Shown here piece by piece: positions 41,273-52,500 of a stretch of 64,000 nucleotides of DNA. The notes beneath the pieces are model-generated. The model was not told the origin of the DNA, did not search any database, and was given only the letters and a program-made list of their open reading frames with translations. Position numbers and translations under genes: made by a program. This DNA is from Fasciola hepatica (lineage: Eukaryota > Platyhelminthes > Trematoda > Plagiorchiida > Fasciolidae): the NCBI GenBank assembly GCA_948099385.1, contig CANUEZ040000183.1, positions 7,254,001 through 7,318,000 of the forward strand, read 5' to 3'. How positions within the stretch are numbered: position 1 is the first letter of the stretch; every line of letters begins with the position of its first letter.

Positions 41273-42666
41273 AGGTCTGCCGGATTATCGCCAGACCTTA
41301 CATCATTCCACTGGTGCGTGGCTGATTCATCGTGGATAATCGTGAGCCGGTTAGCAACGAAAGTACTAAACCGGCTCCGGACGTTGTTGATATAGTAAAG
41401 TACTATCGTTGAATCCGTCCAGAAGCTCATCGACCAAATGTAGAGATCGAAACATCTCTTCACAGCTTGCACCACCCTGACTGCCAACACGGCTGCGCTG
41501 AGTTCAAGGCGTGGGATCGAGACCGACTTCAGTGGAGCAACGCGGGCTTTGGCGAAGAGGATCCTCGTGGTATATTGTCCATCTCCTGCGCACCATCGTC
41601 CGTACACCACAGCTCCATAACCGACTTCGGATGCATCGGAAAAAGCATGTAGTTCTCCAGTCCGTGTCGTATGGCCAGGGGTCAAACATCGTGGGATTCT
41701 TATGTCCCCTAATTTCTTCAAGGTGTTCAGAAATTCTTCCCAGTCCAGCCGGTCCCCTCGGTCCAGTGCCTGGTCCCAATCAACTTTCTTAAGGCACAGC
41801 CGCTGCAGCAAGATCTTTCCGGGTAGCAGCCAAGGTGAGACGAAACCGAGCGGGTCGAACAAACTTGAGACGGCAGATAGTATGCCACGACGGGTTATTG
41901 GCAGCTCGGGAACGTTTAGTTCGAAAACAAAATCGTCCGTTTCCGCGTCCCATTGTATCCCTAAGGTGCGCTCGATAGGAAGTGGAGAGCCGTCCAAATC
42001 TCTTACCCTTTCGGCCTTTTCGTGATACGGGATGACCCTCAGCATTTCTGAAGCGTTCGACATCCACTTAGTTAGATGGAAGCCGCCCTCTTCCAGCAAT
42101 CTCGTCAGACCCCTGAACTGATCTAGAGCTGATTCCACATCATCGAATGACCCAAGGTAGTCGTCGACGTAGAAGTTCCTGCTGACGCTTTCTACCACCG
42201 TCCGATGCACTAGATCGCCATGTTTGTTCGCTGATTCTCGGAGGGCGTAGTTGGCACAAAATGGTGACGATATGGCTCCGAAGGGGTGGACGGTCATCCT
42301 ATAATTCACCACTGCGTTGTCCCGGTCGCTCCCTTCCCACCACAAGAATCGCAAAGCATCTCGTTATCCTACCGGAATCTTTAACTGACGGAACATTTCC
42401 CTAATTTCAGCAGACAAAGCCACTTTACCCACTCTGAAACGACACAAAACATCGATCAGTGGTGTGGTCCAGTCAGGCCCCTGTAGTAGGCGATCGTTTA
42501 ACGACTTGCCCTGGAACTTGGCCGCACAGTCGAAAACCACCCGCAGTTTATTGGGTTTCTTGGGGTTGATAACCGGATGGTGAGGCAGATACCAGATACC
42601 CCTTTTGCTGTCGGTGTTAACAGGCACCTTTTCAACGTAACCGATGGCCTCGTTTTGCTTCATCAA
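41131..42666 (-). pseudogene. pol: BEL RT-RNase H, copy C
   Basis: Frames 42666-42364 and 42354-41131 together encode RT (LRVVFDCAAKF, LSAEIREMFRQLKI with E for the first conserved D, then NFYVDDYLG) and RNase H (AFSDASEVGYGAVVY, FWTDSTIVLYYI, NPADLCSRG). A nonsense change (GAA to TAA on the minus strand) lies between the two frames at about 42366. The D-to-E change in the first RT motif would by itself impair catalysis. Confidence 0.88.
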
Positions 42667-42893
42667 ATCCGCGTATCGTTCCCACAGATTCTGGTCTCGA
42701 ATGAGGCGTTCTTTTAGTCGTAGTAATCGTTGGAGAACATAATTTCTGTTGTCAGTCTACGGGTCAACCGGTGTGCGCCATGGGAGGGGAACCTCGAACT
42801 GTTTTTTGAGGCCCCTAGTGCCTTGCCGCACCGTTGTAGAGCGAAGTGATCCTCTTGAGACAACGTCAGTCTTTCATCTCCAATGTCATGAAA

Positions 42894-43490
42894 CTACTTT
42901 TCATACAGCCGTTGCAGATGATACTCAATGCGGTCCGTTTCGGCGGATAAATAATTCACGGAACCGCGTACCCCTACTGGACCGTATAACATCCATCCTA
43001 GAGCCGTGCGTACGGCATAAGGTGCCTGGCGGTCGCCCACTCTTTGGTCAAGCACCCAATGCGCCTCTGGCACGTTGCAGCCGATGAGGAGATCCATTTC
43101 ATCATCTTCCCAGTCTACGACGGTTACATCCTGCAGGTGGGGCCACCGAGTCAAGATTGCGTTCACCGACCTTGGTGCTCGCATGGGGAGATCCGCTAAC
43201 GTGAATGCCTCCGTTGGTTCAATTTCCTCGTTAGTGTCTAGAGAGATGAGTTGCAGCCTTAATCTACCGGCAGTCATTACCTGTGTTCCGCCCACCGTGC
43301 TCACTGCCAACGACGTCGCACCTTTAGCCAGTTGGTGTTTGTCGGCAAACCGCTCTTTCACTAAAGTGGTGTCGGATCCACTATCAACGAAAGCCAACGC
43401 CTTGACTAACCCAGTCGGAGTCACTACTCCCACGGCCACTACGCCTAAACGTACCGGTTTACTGACAGATTGTGAAGTTGAACAAATCAC
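42894..43490 (-). pseudogene. pol: BEL protease and linker, copy C
   Basis: About 198 codons with FVDSGSDTTLV, EVDLLIG-like DEMDLLIGCNVPEAHWVLDQRVGDRQAPYAVRTALGW in the linker, then a premature TAG where copies A and B encode E (after LQRLYEK). Separated from gag by the shared 1-nt deletion in the third knuckle. Confidence 0.86.
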
Positions 43491-43519
43491 GCTGGGCTTG
43501 GCAATCGCCTCGGATATGG

Positions 43520-44776
43520 TTATTCTCGCCTGATGCAGCAGCCGATGGTGTCTGCCCGTGCAGCCCTCGTAACCACACGATTCCTTGTCCTACAGGCTGC
43601 TTCCCGGTGCGTGGTGCTGAGACAGGTAAAACATGCTCCTGCCATCCTCGCCATTCCCCACCGTTCGTCTATTGTGGCGTTGCCGAACTTGGGGCATTCT
43701 GGTAGGCCATGGCTAGTACCACAGGATCTGCAATTTGGTTTCGCCGTAGCATCTCGTGAAATGACGTGGGTATTGGTCCAAGGCTGGTACTCTGGATATT
43801 CCCGTACAGGGGTTTGGACTTGGCTAGTACTGGGCTTGTTTGCTCGGTTGCTGTCCCGGATGGGTCGGCCGAATCTGCTGTCAGCTATCTTCGTTTGCCT
43901 GTCTAAGTATTCAGTCAGGTCTTCGAAGTTGGCTTCTCTGTCGCCTCGGCTTATCCGTTCTGCTTCTTCCGCCCACAGACCCTGTAGTTCGGGAGAGAGG
44001 TGACGGACTATGCCTTCCAAAGTGTGCATGGCGTCTAGGTCAGCCCTGTAACCTAAATGGTCGAGGGCTATTGAGCAGTTTTGCATCTTGATCACCAGGT
44101 CGGCCATGGTGTAGACATCGCCCTTGGTTCTCTTTGCCTCTGCCATCACGCCCTCTATTAGGTTACTGGCTACTTTGAAAGGTTGGCCAAACAAGTCCCT
44201 CAGAATCTTTCTTGCCCTTGTGTAGCCTTGTTCTGGGTCGAGCATGGTGCATCCGTCGATAGCTTCTCGCGCTCGGCCTCGGCAGTAGTGAGTAAGGTAA
44301 AGAAGCCTTTGCCCAGGGTCGGTTACCTTGTTTTCAACGAACGTCTCGAACTGTTTGACAAACTTGCAGTATTGCTCAGCTCGCCCGTCGAAAACCGTTA
44401 ACTCCACTCTAGGCAGATCGATCGATGGTGGTTTGTATTCGGCGACCGGCGTGGGGTTCCCTACCTTATTGCACTCTAACCTATCGGAAGTGTCGAAGTC
44501 ACTGGTCTCATGCTCTCGCTGTTTCTGTGTACACTTCTCTGCTTCATGCGCCTGTAGTCTAGCCGATAGTATTTGTTGCTCTAGTTCTAGTATTCTCAGC
44601 TTATATAAATCGACATCCTTACGATCAATATTGCTTTCAATAACACATGAGCTAGCACTGACAGGACTAGGCGATTTAGCATTAACTAAAGAATCATATG
44701 TACCCAAAACCTCCCCAGAGACTTGCCGTATTACTTCCTGTCCGGATTCGACTGCTTTTGATCCTTTTCTTGGCAT
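43520..44776 (-). pseudogene. gag: BEL gag, copy C (frameshifted end)
   Basis: Starts at the ATG complementary to 44774-44776 (MPRKGSK). It matches copies A and B through the capsid-like region and two Cys/His modules, and ends RVVTRAARADTIGCCIRRE because of the same missing G as in copy B. Confidence 0.87.
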
Positions 44777-44817
44777 TTTGCGTGTTTTTCCTCGTTCCAA
44801 GTTGGTCTATTGAGTAT

Positions 44818-45194
44818 TGTTACGAACGTTTGAGCAATGCGTAGCCAAATTCGCAACGGATCCCGAAATCAAAAGACGATTATCCGTGATATTCTACGAT
44901 ACTAGATTACTAAAATAAACAATGACATAAAAAATATACAAACCTCAATAATACGATCACAAAGACTCAACAACGAGAAACCGAATAGCAGCGTGTGAGC
45001 AGACAGCACGTGCGTCACGCAGGTCCTGAACAAGGATGTGCCAAAATGACGCTCTGGGCGCGAACAAACAACAATTGGTCCAGAAAAACAACCAGTTCGT
45101 AAAGACAAGTCAATAGTGTATGGAAATGAGTGATGTTGGGAAAAACACTGAATCGCGAGGGAAAAAGGGGGATTTTCCACGACCGGCTGTTACA
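44818..45194 (-). repeat. 5' LTR of BEL copy C
   Basis: 377 bp, TATTTTAGTAATC subtype, unlike its partner at 38520-38895. Followed by the target duplication CTGTG (45195-45199). Confidence 0.93.
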
Positions 45195-45199
45195 CTGTG

Positions 45200-45959
45200 T
45201 ACATGGTTCTAGTGACTGCCGATCGGTCAGATCCTTTGCCGTGGCTTGAACTGCCTGTCATGTGCTGCCTTGCGATGGTTCTCGCCCTGGTGTAGCCCGA
45301 ATCCGATTGGCGTATGACTGTTTCGAAACCGTTTGTGGCCGGTTCCTATTGTAGACTGACACCACACGGAGCCACAAGGGATAACTCTGCTGGGTGCATC
45401 AGTCATATGTTACATCGTCCGACTCGCTGAAGGTCCTATGGTACCGATTCTGGAATGTTTTGAGTTGGATACTCTTTTCGTCCGTGGCCTGGTAGCTTTT
45501 ATTTCCACAAGGAGAGTGGTAGCTTTCTGAGATCTCCTCTGGTTTACAGACAGCGTTTGAAGCTCCTTGTGAAGTCATATTATCCCTAACTGGTCCGGTT
45601 TTTAGCTAAATCCAAAGAAAGCAGCTGGCATAATACCTGGTAGAAACTAAGTCCGGGTGATATGTACTAAGAGAAAAAAGGTAGGAGTATGACAATCACA
45701 AGTAAATGTGAACGGAGAATATTTTAAAACGGCACCAAACAGTATAAGCAATTTCACTTTCACTGTGACTCGAAAATAAGCCTGAAACAAACTAAGAGCA
45801 GGAGCTCGAAGCGTACATAGATACCCGGAATTTCCGAAGCTCTTTGTGGGGGAAAGTTGCAGAGCAGTGAAAACCAGGCAACTAGGCCTGACAAACGAGC
45901 TTTCTGCTTTGGCGCCTCAAAATAACATGAGACGGCCGCCCTGGTGAGAGGGAAAGATT
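45200..45959. other. Unassigned region
   Basis: About 760 bp with no recognisable coding motif. It may include the decayed 5' part of the CR1 relic that follows, but I cannot support that. Confidence 0.4.
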
Positions 45960-48250
45960 GCAAGAGCGTAGCTGTTTGTAGAACATTACGGACTCATAAG
46001 ATATATCTCAGTGCGTGCTACGGGCCGCTAAAGATGTAGCTAGAAGCAAAATCCACACCCTGCAACGAGAAACAAAGCATGACTCTGGGAAGACAATGGC
46101 CAACTACCAGAAGGCCGAACCCGAGAAGTTCTTCTTCCGTGTACAGTCCAAGAAAACGACAAGTGAAAACGTGGGTGCCATGGAAATGACCGAAAGAAGC
46201 TTTGCTTTTGATGACGAAGGCAGGGTGGAAACCATCTGCTTTATTTAATAGCGTGTATCATCAGGACCGGGTGCTCACCATGAAGCACTCAGAGATCGGG
46301 AGTAAGCCAGTGCTTCAGAAGCTGAGCGTAAAGGAAGTCGAGGCTCTCCGGGAACAGAAGTCGTCGAGCGGACAAAAGGCAGCCGGGCCGGATGCAAGAT
46401 ACCCGGCAATTCCCTCTTAAGGTCTTGAAACACTACACCGGCACGGAGCCGAAGGCAAACTTTTCTCGGATCTTGTGATTGCTCCCTTATCTTAGTGTTG
46501 TACCTGACCTGAGAGGCAGCTCGCTAGGTAGTGAGGTAAGGAGAACAAGAGTTAGGGTACAAAGTGCAAAACTCTACAGTACTTTGCTTCTGGTATTGCC
46601 AGTGATCTGTAAGATAGATCACTGGACAGTTGAACAGGGCTTTCCGCTCAGCGTGTTTGGGTTAGAAGATTGGCTTGGAAAACCCATCGGACTTAGAACA
46701 GCGTGAATTTGGGACCGTACACCGAGCTAGGCCACTTTCCGGTGTTTGATCACTGAGTGTTACCCAGGCGTAAGGAGCGTCCCTAAGGAAGGGCGAGGTG
46801 CCAGGGGAATGGCGCGAGGTCACCGTTGTGGCAGTAAACACGACAGGACCGGGGCAGAAAGCGAACCATCATTGACCGGTTGGCCTGACATCAGTGTAGT
46901 GTAAGTGCTTGGAAGGCACAATAAGAAAGCAATTTTGCTAGCACCTGATTAATAACGAAGTACTGATGCCGGCAAAAACTGGGTTTGTTGAAAAAGATCG
47001 CCCCTGATAAACCTTTGGATGTTCTTGGATGAGACCACACGACAAATGGATGAAGCCACGATAGTGGGGGCTTTCTATTTGGACTTCAACAAAGCTTCCG
47101 ACTCTGTGGGTCATCGCCTTCTGGGTTGTAAATTAAACACCTTTAGAATAATCAGAAAGGCGGCTGGTTAGATAACCCACCTTCTTGGGGGCCGTTGTTT
47201 CTGTGTCAAAGTGGGTGGTTATCCATCGGGGTCGGTGCAGGTTACCAGTGGTGTGCCACAGGGTTCACCACTGGGACCGTTGCTCTCCCTTCTATACATA
47301 AATGACAGCGAAAGAATTGGACCACCCGTGTTCCATCTTTGCAGATGACGTGTACATAGCAAGGAGCAATTCAGCACGGGATATAGATGCTGTTCTCAGA
47401 TGGGCGGATCGATGGGATCCACTCTTGAATATCGCTAGATGCCAAGTCATAACCATCTGCGAAGGAAGGACGATCGATATTCCCTCTCGACAAGCGTCCG
47501 AGGTGAAAGACCCGGGTATGATGGTAAAAACGATTTAGATCCTCCAAGGCAATGACGGAGAGCTGGTAATGTGGCCAGAGGTGTACTGGTTAGGGTGCCT
47601 TATACTGTCACTTGCAGAACCAGACGCCTTCGTCCCGTTTTAAAAGGTTGTGATGCAACCCCTTCTGGAGCATTTTGCAAAGGCATGGATTTCTCATCGT
47701 CGTAAGATAGGGAGAGCTTGGGGGGGGGGGGTGAGTCGAATTTCAACTAGAATGGTCGCAGGTCTGAAGGGGAATCTCAAGCCCAGCGTTTATAAGTTCC
47801 TAATCTATTCCCTTTAGCGCATCGTAGAGGCCGAGGTGGTTTAGTAGAAGCTTTCAAGAGTATAAAGGATCTGTTGGGTGTGGAAAGGGGCGATTTGTTT
47901 GCTTCTGTTCCTGAGTGCGTACCAGAGAGAGTCCTAGACTACGGAAGGCAAAATCAAGGCTGGGTATACGAGCTAGGTTTTCCATGAGTAGGGTTGCACC
48001 TCCGTGGAACGGACTGTCAGATGATTTTATAAGGAGAGCAACGTGCAAGACTCTAAGAAAGCCCTAGATTCACGTTGGAACGTAGAGCGCTCCGAGCAGG
48101 CCGTATAGACATCGGGGGTGAGTAAATGGGCTCTTGGTATTTTTATCGGTAAACCAGTCCATGAGGGTGGTATTGCCTTACAAATTTTGCCTTTTGGACG
48201 AAACATTCAACGAATAGTTTTGGTAGCCTAGGAAACTTGCGGACGGCGCA
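45960..48250 (+). pseudogene. CR1-group relic 3, pre-RT to 3' UTR
   Basis: The pre-RT connector (about 46015-46250; EPEKFFFRVQSKK) is followed by SSGQKAAGPDARYPAIP (about 46365-46415). A repeat R copy lies at 46415-46705. RT resumes with a GEVPGEWREVTVVAV-like block (about 46795-46840), AFYLDFNKASDSVGHRLL (about 47070-47125), VTSGVPQGSPLGPLL (about 47240-47285) and IFADDVYIARS (about 47335-47365). The C-terminal part around 47640-48060 shows LVEAFKSIKDLLGVERGDLF. The 3' UTR to about 48240 resembles the reverse of 37741-37860. Multiple frames, so inactive. A G10 run lies at about 47722-47731. Confidence 0.78.
46415..46705 (+). repeat. Dispersed repeat R, copy 2
   Basis: About 290 bp similar to 34970-35335, lying between consecutive RT blocks of a CR1-group relic. 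It could be an insertion, or a poorly conserved part of the relic that the other copy preserves alone. Class unknown. Confidence 0.55.
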
Positions 48251-48879
48251 AAGGTCTGGAAGCACGGCTGGTCTCGAACACTTCCATCCTGTTCAAAATG
48301 AACTGCACTGAAAACCTCTTCCTTCATATGAGCAGAGAGTTCCGTAAATCAGTTGTCCTACTGGATGAACCATGTTCCAAGGGGAGGCCGGTGGAATGTG
48401 GTCTTCTGAGGGCTAACAAGTCATAGGATGTGGCTACAATCTCTGAGCAGCAGTTCTTACTGGATTTCGGCACCCATATCATCGTAGGATCTCCCGAGAT
48501 GCTGGACTCTAAGCACAATGAGCAACAGATTTTTCGACTCTCGAACCCCGAATTAACGAAATTCAATGAATCACACCTGCAAAGAAACACAAAGATTTTG
48601 TTGTAGTTATTGCGGTATTTAAATATGGAACCGTAACAGATCGGGAATTTGCATATCGTACTTGGCTGTGTACATTCCCAGGTTGATTGTAAAAACAGAA
48701 CAGAATTAAGAGTGGCTGAACGACCGAAATTAAATGACCGAATGTTCACTTCGCAGCAGGTTTCACGCGTGGTCACGTATCAGATGTCATTCAAAGACAC
48801 AGAATTTCACAAGGGTCGATCAGGCTAGTAGAGCAAAAAATGGCAGTGCCCGAACGGTCAAGATATGAATAAGATATAT
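48251..48879. other. Unassigned region
   Basis: About 630 bp. A 150-codon minus frame (48776-48324) is the longest open frame but has no recognisable domain and sits between retroelement relics. The right part may be decayed 5' RTE sequence. Confidence 0.4.
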
Positions 48880-51230
48880 AGAAAACCACAACGGCAAACT
48901 GCGAAAAGCCTTAGGAATGATTGCGGAAACTGGTGAGTTAATGTAACCGAAGAGATGAAACAGCCGCTGCTTCAGGCAAAAGCCAAACACTGTTCAGACT
49001 TATTCGCGACACCAGTGGACGGCGAACCCTGATCAGTGAAACGATATGCGATGGAAACGGAGAGCCCATTCATGGCAAAGAGCGAAGGCTTGACCGTTGG
49101 GCCAAATGCTTGAGGGAACAGTTTAGCGGGCCGTGCGCCAGTGCGGTTACTCCCGTACAAACAACCGCGATTCCTTAGGGAGTATGGCTTGAGCCCCCAT
49201 CGGAAGTGGAAAAGCAGCCGGTTTCGACGAAGCCACCTCAGTGTTTTTCACACTAGGTGAAAACGTTTTGGTAAAATCATTGACAGTCTTGCTCCACGAC
49301 ATTCGGAGCAAACAGTGTTCCGTTAATATGGAGCAAATCATTAGTTGTTCCCATTTTCGAGAAGAGAATACACCATGACTGCAGTAACCGTCGCGGAATC
49401 AGCTTAATTCAGGTAGTCACCAAGATATAAGCCCCAATTTCGCTGCGTCATCTCACCGGCTCGTGAAAGGAACGCCCGCGAACAATAGGCCGGAATCCGC
49501 CCAGGTCGAAGATGCATCGGCCAGATTTTTGCTTTTCGCTGACTGCTTCAGACGAGTCACGCACACCGTCGACCGACAATGATGGTTTTCTTTGACTTGA
49601 AAGGCGATTTCGATTCAGTTGATTGAACAGCGCTTTTCAATGCTTTTCATCGAAAAGGTATGTCGCATGAGTTCGTGAATGCACGGAGCTCATTGTACTC
49701 TTCTGCTTCTGGTCGCGTACGGATTTACGGTGAACTATCCAGTCTATTGGAAACGACCAGCGGTGCTCGACAAGAATGTCCCATTTCGCCATTCCTGTTC
49801 AACTTCGTCATGGACGATATAATGGCGAACGCCTTGCGGAAATATTCAGGATGTGGGCGTCGAACTGGGTATAAGGGAAAGCTGTGTGACCTAGATTACG
49901 CGGAGGATGTTGTTTGCTTGTTCAAGTGCATGGAACATGCCCAACGTGCACCAAAAAGACTCAAAAGAGCTGTAGCTCCATTCGGCATGCGGTTTGCACA
50001 TCCAAAGTGTAAAGTGATGTTTAAAGACTGGACGACAGCGAATCCGTGTTTGATGCTCGATTGCGAGGAACTAACAAGCCCTCCATTTACCCTGGCCGCA
50101 AGTGGGCCACCCCACCCCAGTCACTCAGCTCCAAACCATGTGACCGTCACGACCTAGTCGTGCAGATCGACACGTCGATCTAACCCCAACCCGTCTCCCC
50201 CACAAACTACGTCCTATCCGAATGACCCTTGAGCATTTCAGCACAAGCACCTCCTATGTGATTTGTAAAGACTTGAGAATGAATCATTGAAAACAATTGT
50301 TTGTCTCTGAAAACGTGTTCTGATGTCACAATGTGCATATTCCGGAACTAAAAATTGTTTGCTGCTTTAGTTACCTCGGCAGCAGCGTGACGACGGATGG
50401 GAGAACGGTGGTAGAGGTGAACACGCGTATATCCAAGGCTCGAGGGATGTACGCCAGACTGAAGCACTTGTGGCGCAGACCTAATATGTTACTGAAGTCC
50501 TGAGGTCGTGTGTACTGTGCTGCGGCGCGCCCAGTTTTGTTGTGATTGAGACATGGAGTTTTCCTGCAGCAGATGTTCGTCGCCTTGAGATTTCGGACCA
50601 TCGATTTCTACATGGGGTTGCTAAAATTGAATGAAATAACCGGATGAGTAATGCCGAGGTTAGAATTAGACTATTGGAAGCCAGTTCAGATTATGTCTTA
50701 TCACAGCGTATCCAGCCTGGTAGACTTCGTTGGTTGGGGCATGTGTTACGAGTGGCGAACACATGTCTAAGCACCGTATCCCGTTTTCCGTTCCTCCTAG
50801 TGAGTGTAAGAAGCCAAGCTGAGGTCAACAGGCGACGTGACAGCGAGGGATGAGAAAACTTACAGCGGGCTGAGGAAAAGTAGGCAATTTACGCCTTCAT
50901 GATTTGGATCCGAATGACCTATCAACCAGTTGGTTGAAGACATTGAAGGATATGGCATCGGAAGGTGAACAGTGGCGATCGTGTTGTCACTTTCTTTCAC
51001 GTCAGGATGGTTGATCAAAATATGTTTATACAGTGAGGCTGTGTATTCCTTGCTTTGGCTGTTAAGGTTTTCTCTTCCTTTCCCATTAGCATAGGTCCAC
51101 CCCCTCTACATCTTACTTTTTCATACTTTATAATTCAGCGGGCAAAATGGTGAGAAAAGCAGCGGTCAGTGGAGCATGCAATACTGTCTGAAGCTGGACG
51201 ACGAACATTCAATGAAGAGACGGACATTTT
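48880..51230 (+). pseudogene. RTE-clade relic 4
   Basis: Family order is kept across frames: NGKLRKALGMIAETGEL (about 48890), LFRLIRDTSGRRTLISETICDGNGEPIHGKERRLDRWAKCLREQFSGP (about 48992-49135), RRGISLIQVVTKI (about 49390-49430), then the open stretch 49660-50157. That stretch carries LLETTSGARQECPISPFLFNFVMDDIMANAL, LDYAEDVVCLF (YAED in place of YADD) and APFGMRFAHPKCKVMFKDW. After a 275-bp insertion (50078-50352) the tail resumes with YLGSSVTTDG and VEVNTRISKARGMYARLKHL. The 3' UTR to about 51230 aligns with 3440-3790, ending near GACGACGAAC. Confidence 0.8.
50078..50352. repeat. Unclassified ~275-bp insertion in RTE relic 4
   Basis: Comparison with relic 2 (2950-2990, where GAACTAACAATTGTTGACAGC is continuous) shows extra sequence here. 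The edges ACTAACAA (50070-50077) and ACTAAAAA (50347-50354) resemble an 8-bp duplication with one mismatch. No terminal inverted repeat or ORF is evident. Confidence 0.6.
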
Positions 51231-52500
51231 AGGGGAGAAATAACGACTTCCAATGAACTAACTGAATTCAGTGAAACGTTTCCCTCATGCAATCCGCTGC
51301 GAGGCGCCAGCCGCCGTAACTCTCCCTCCAGGGAAGTCCTTCGGTTTTTATTACGCCCGGGGTTTGCTACCCTACTCGTTAGTGAGGTTCCACTCCCTGT
51401 CTACACGATCGTTCATTCAAGTCTAAAATCAACCGGCGCACAACTAAGAAACAGTAATAAAATAAGGTCCAAGTGCACCATGATTTTCTGGGCTTCTCAG
51501 CAAACAAACAAACAATCTAACAAAGGGGCTCACCTAATTTAGAACACGGGCTGCTACTAGTTTGGAATGACATATTAGCACGGATGTGAGATATAGACTT
51601 GAATCAATAACTTACAAGCAAAAATCCCGCTGCGCAACATGGGAACCTCGGGGTTTGTTCGCAGTACTTTAACGTTTCCTACACTCTCCATGTAATAATA
51701 CCATTGATACCCACGGCCAGCGCCACAGCCCATAATCTTTGATCGAATTACGAAAATTCTGAGCCGAAAATCAGGGCAGCCACTGCGTATACCTCCAACC
51801 GTTTCTGTCGTTTTTTACTGGGCACTAAAGATCACAAACGGGACCCCATTGGATAAATGTTTTTTCAACCAACCATTCATATCTTGCATAAAAATCCCGT
51901 TTGTGCCCCGTTTATGGGTGATTGGACAAACCTCCCAGAAGGCTACCAAGGCATGGAACACCTGACGGGCGCTGGGAAAGATCGACTACACCCAACGCTA
52001 TACGGCACCACGACTAACCGGAGACGTGGTCCGCACGTGACAGGGCAGACAGGCCTAATTAACAAAGGTCCCACCGTCTCATCCCTTTCTCCACCAGTGT
52101 TCGGCCAAACTCTAGTCGCACTCATAGCTGGAGCGTTAACGAGGTCGACGTACAGCATCGTAACCCAACGTTAACTACTTCACATTCAGCAAAATACGCA
52201 TACGGGCACAGCGATTTTAACTGAGTACAATGGAAGATTAATCAAAGCTTCGAGTTAGTATCTGTCACCTACTTGATAAGCTCTACCAAAACTACCAGTT
52301 TACTCAGCCGGAATCTCATCAGATAAATAGAACAATAACACGCCCGCCGATATTGACCTCCTGTGGCGAGCACTCTCCCCTTAGGTTTACATATATTGGC
52401 AATACTCTGCAATTAATCCCCTGCGTCCGTACAGCTCTCTAACCCCCGCATATTGCCACATCTTGTCCGACTGGCCATCCACATCTTTAACAAGGTAGGT
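51231..52500. other. Unassigned region
   Basis: About 1.27 kb. A 105-codon plus frame (51857-52174) has no known motif. The last part could be the 5' UTR of the CR1 ORF1 that starts at 52501. Confidence 0.4.

Larger units (their letters stand above)
38520..45194 (-). mobile_element. BEL/Pao LTR element, copy C, complete but defective
   Basis: 6675 bp from 5' LTR (45194-44818) through gag, protease, RT, RNase H, integrase and a noncoding 3' region to the 3' LTR (38895-38520), with matching 5-bp target duplications. Coding lesions: the gag knuckle 1-nt deletion (shared with B), stops replacing E (near 42895) and W (near 42757), a frameshift near 42833, a stop replacing E (near 42366), two C-run frameshifts and a TAA in integrase (shared with A) and one further stop. 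The two LTRs belong to different subtypes even though the target duplications match. Confidence 0.93.

Noticed and set aside
48324..48776. 150-codon minus-strand frame rich in Cys/Ser
   Set aside because: No recognisable domain, no paralogue in the window, and surrounded by decayed retroelements; not enough to call a gene.
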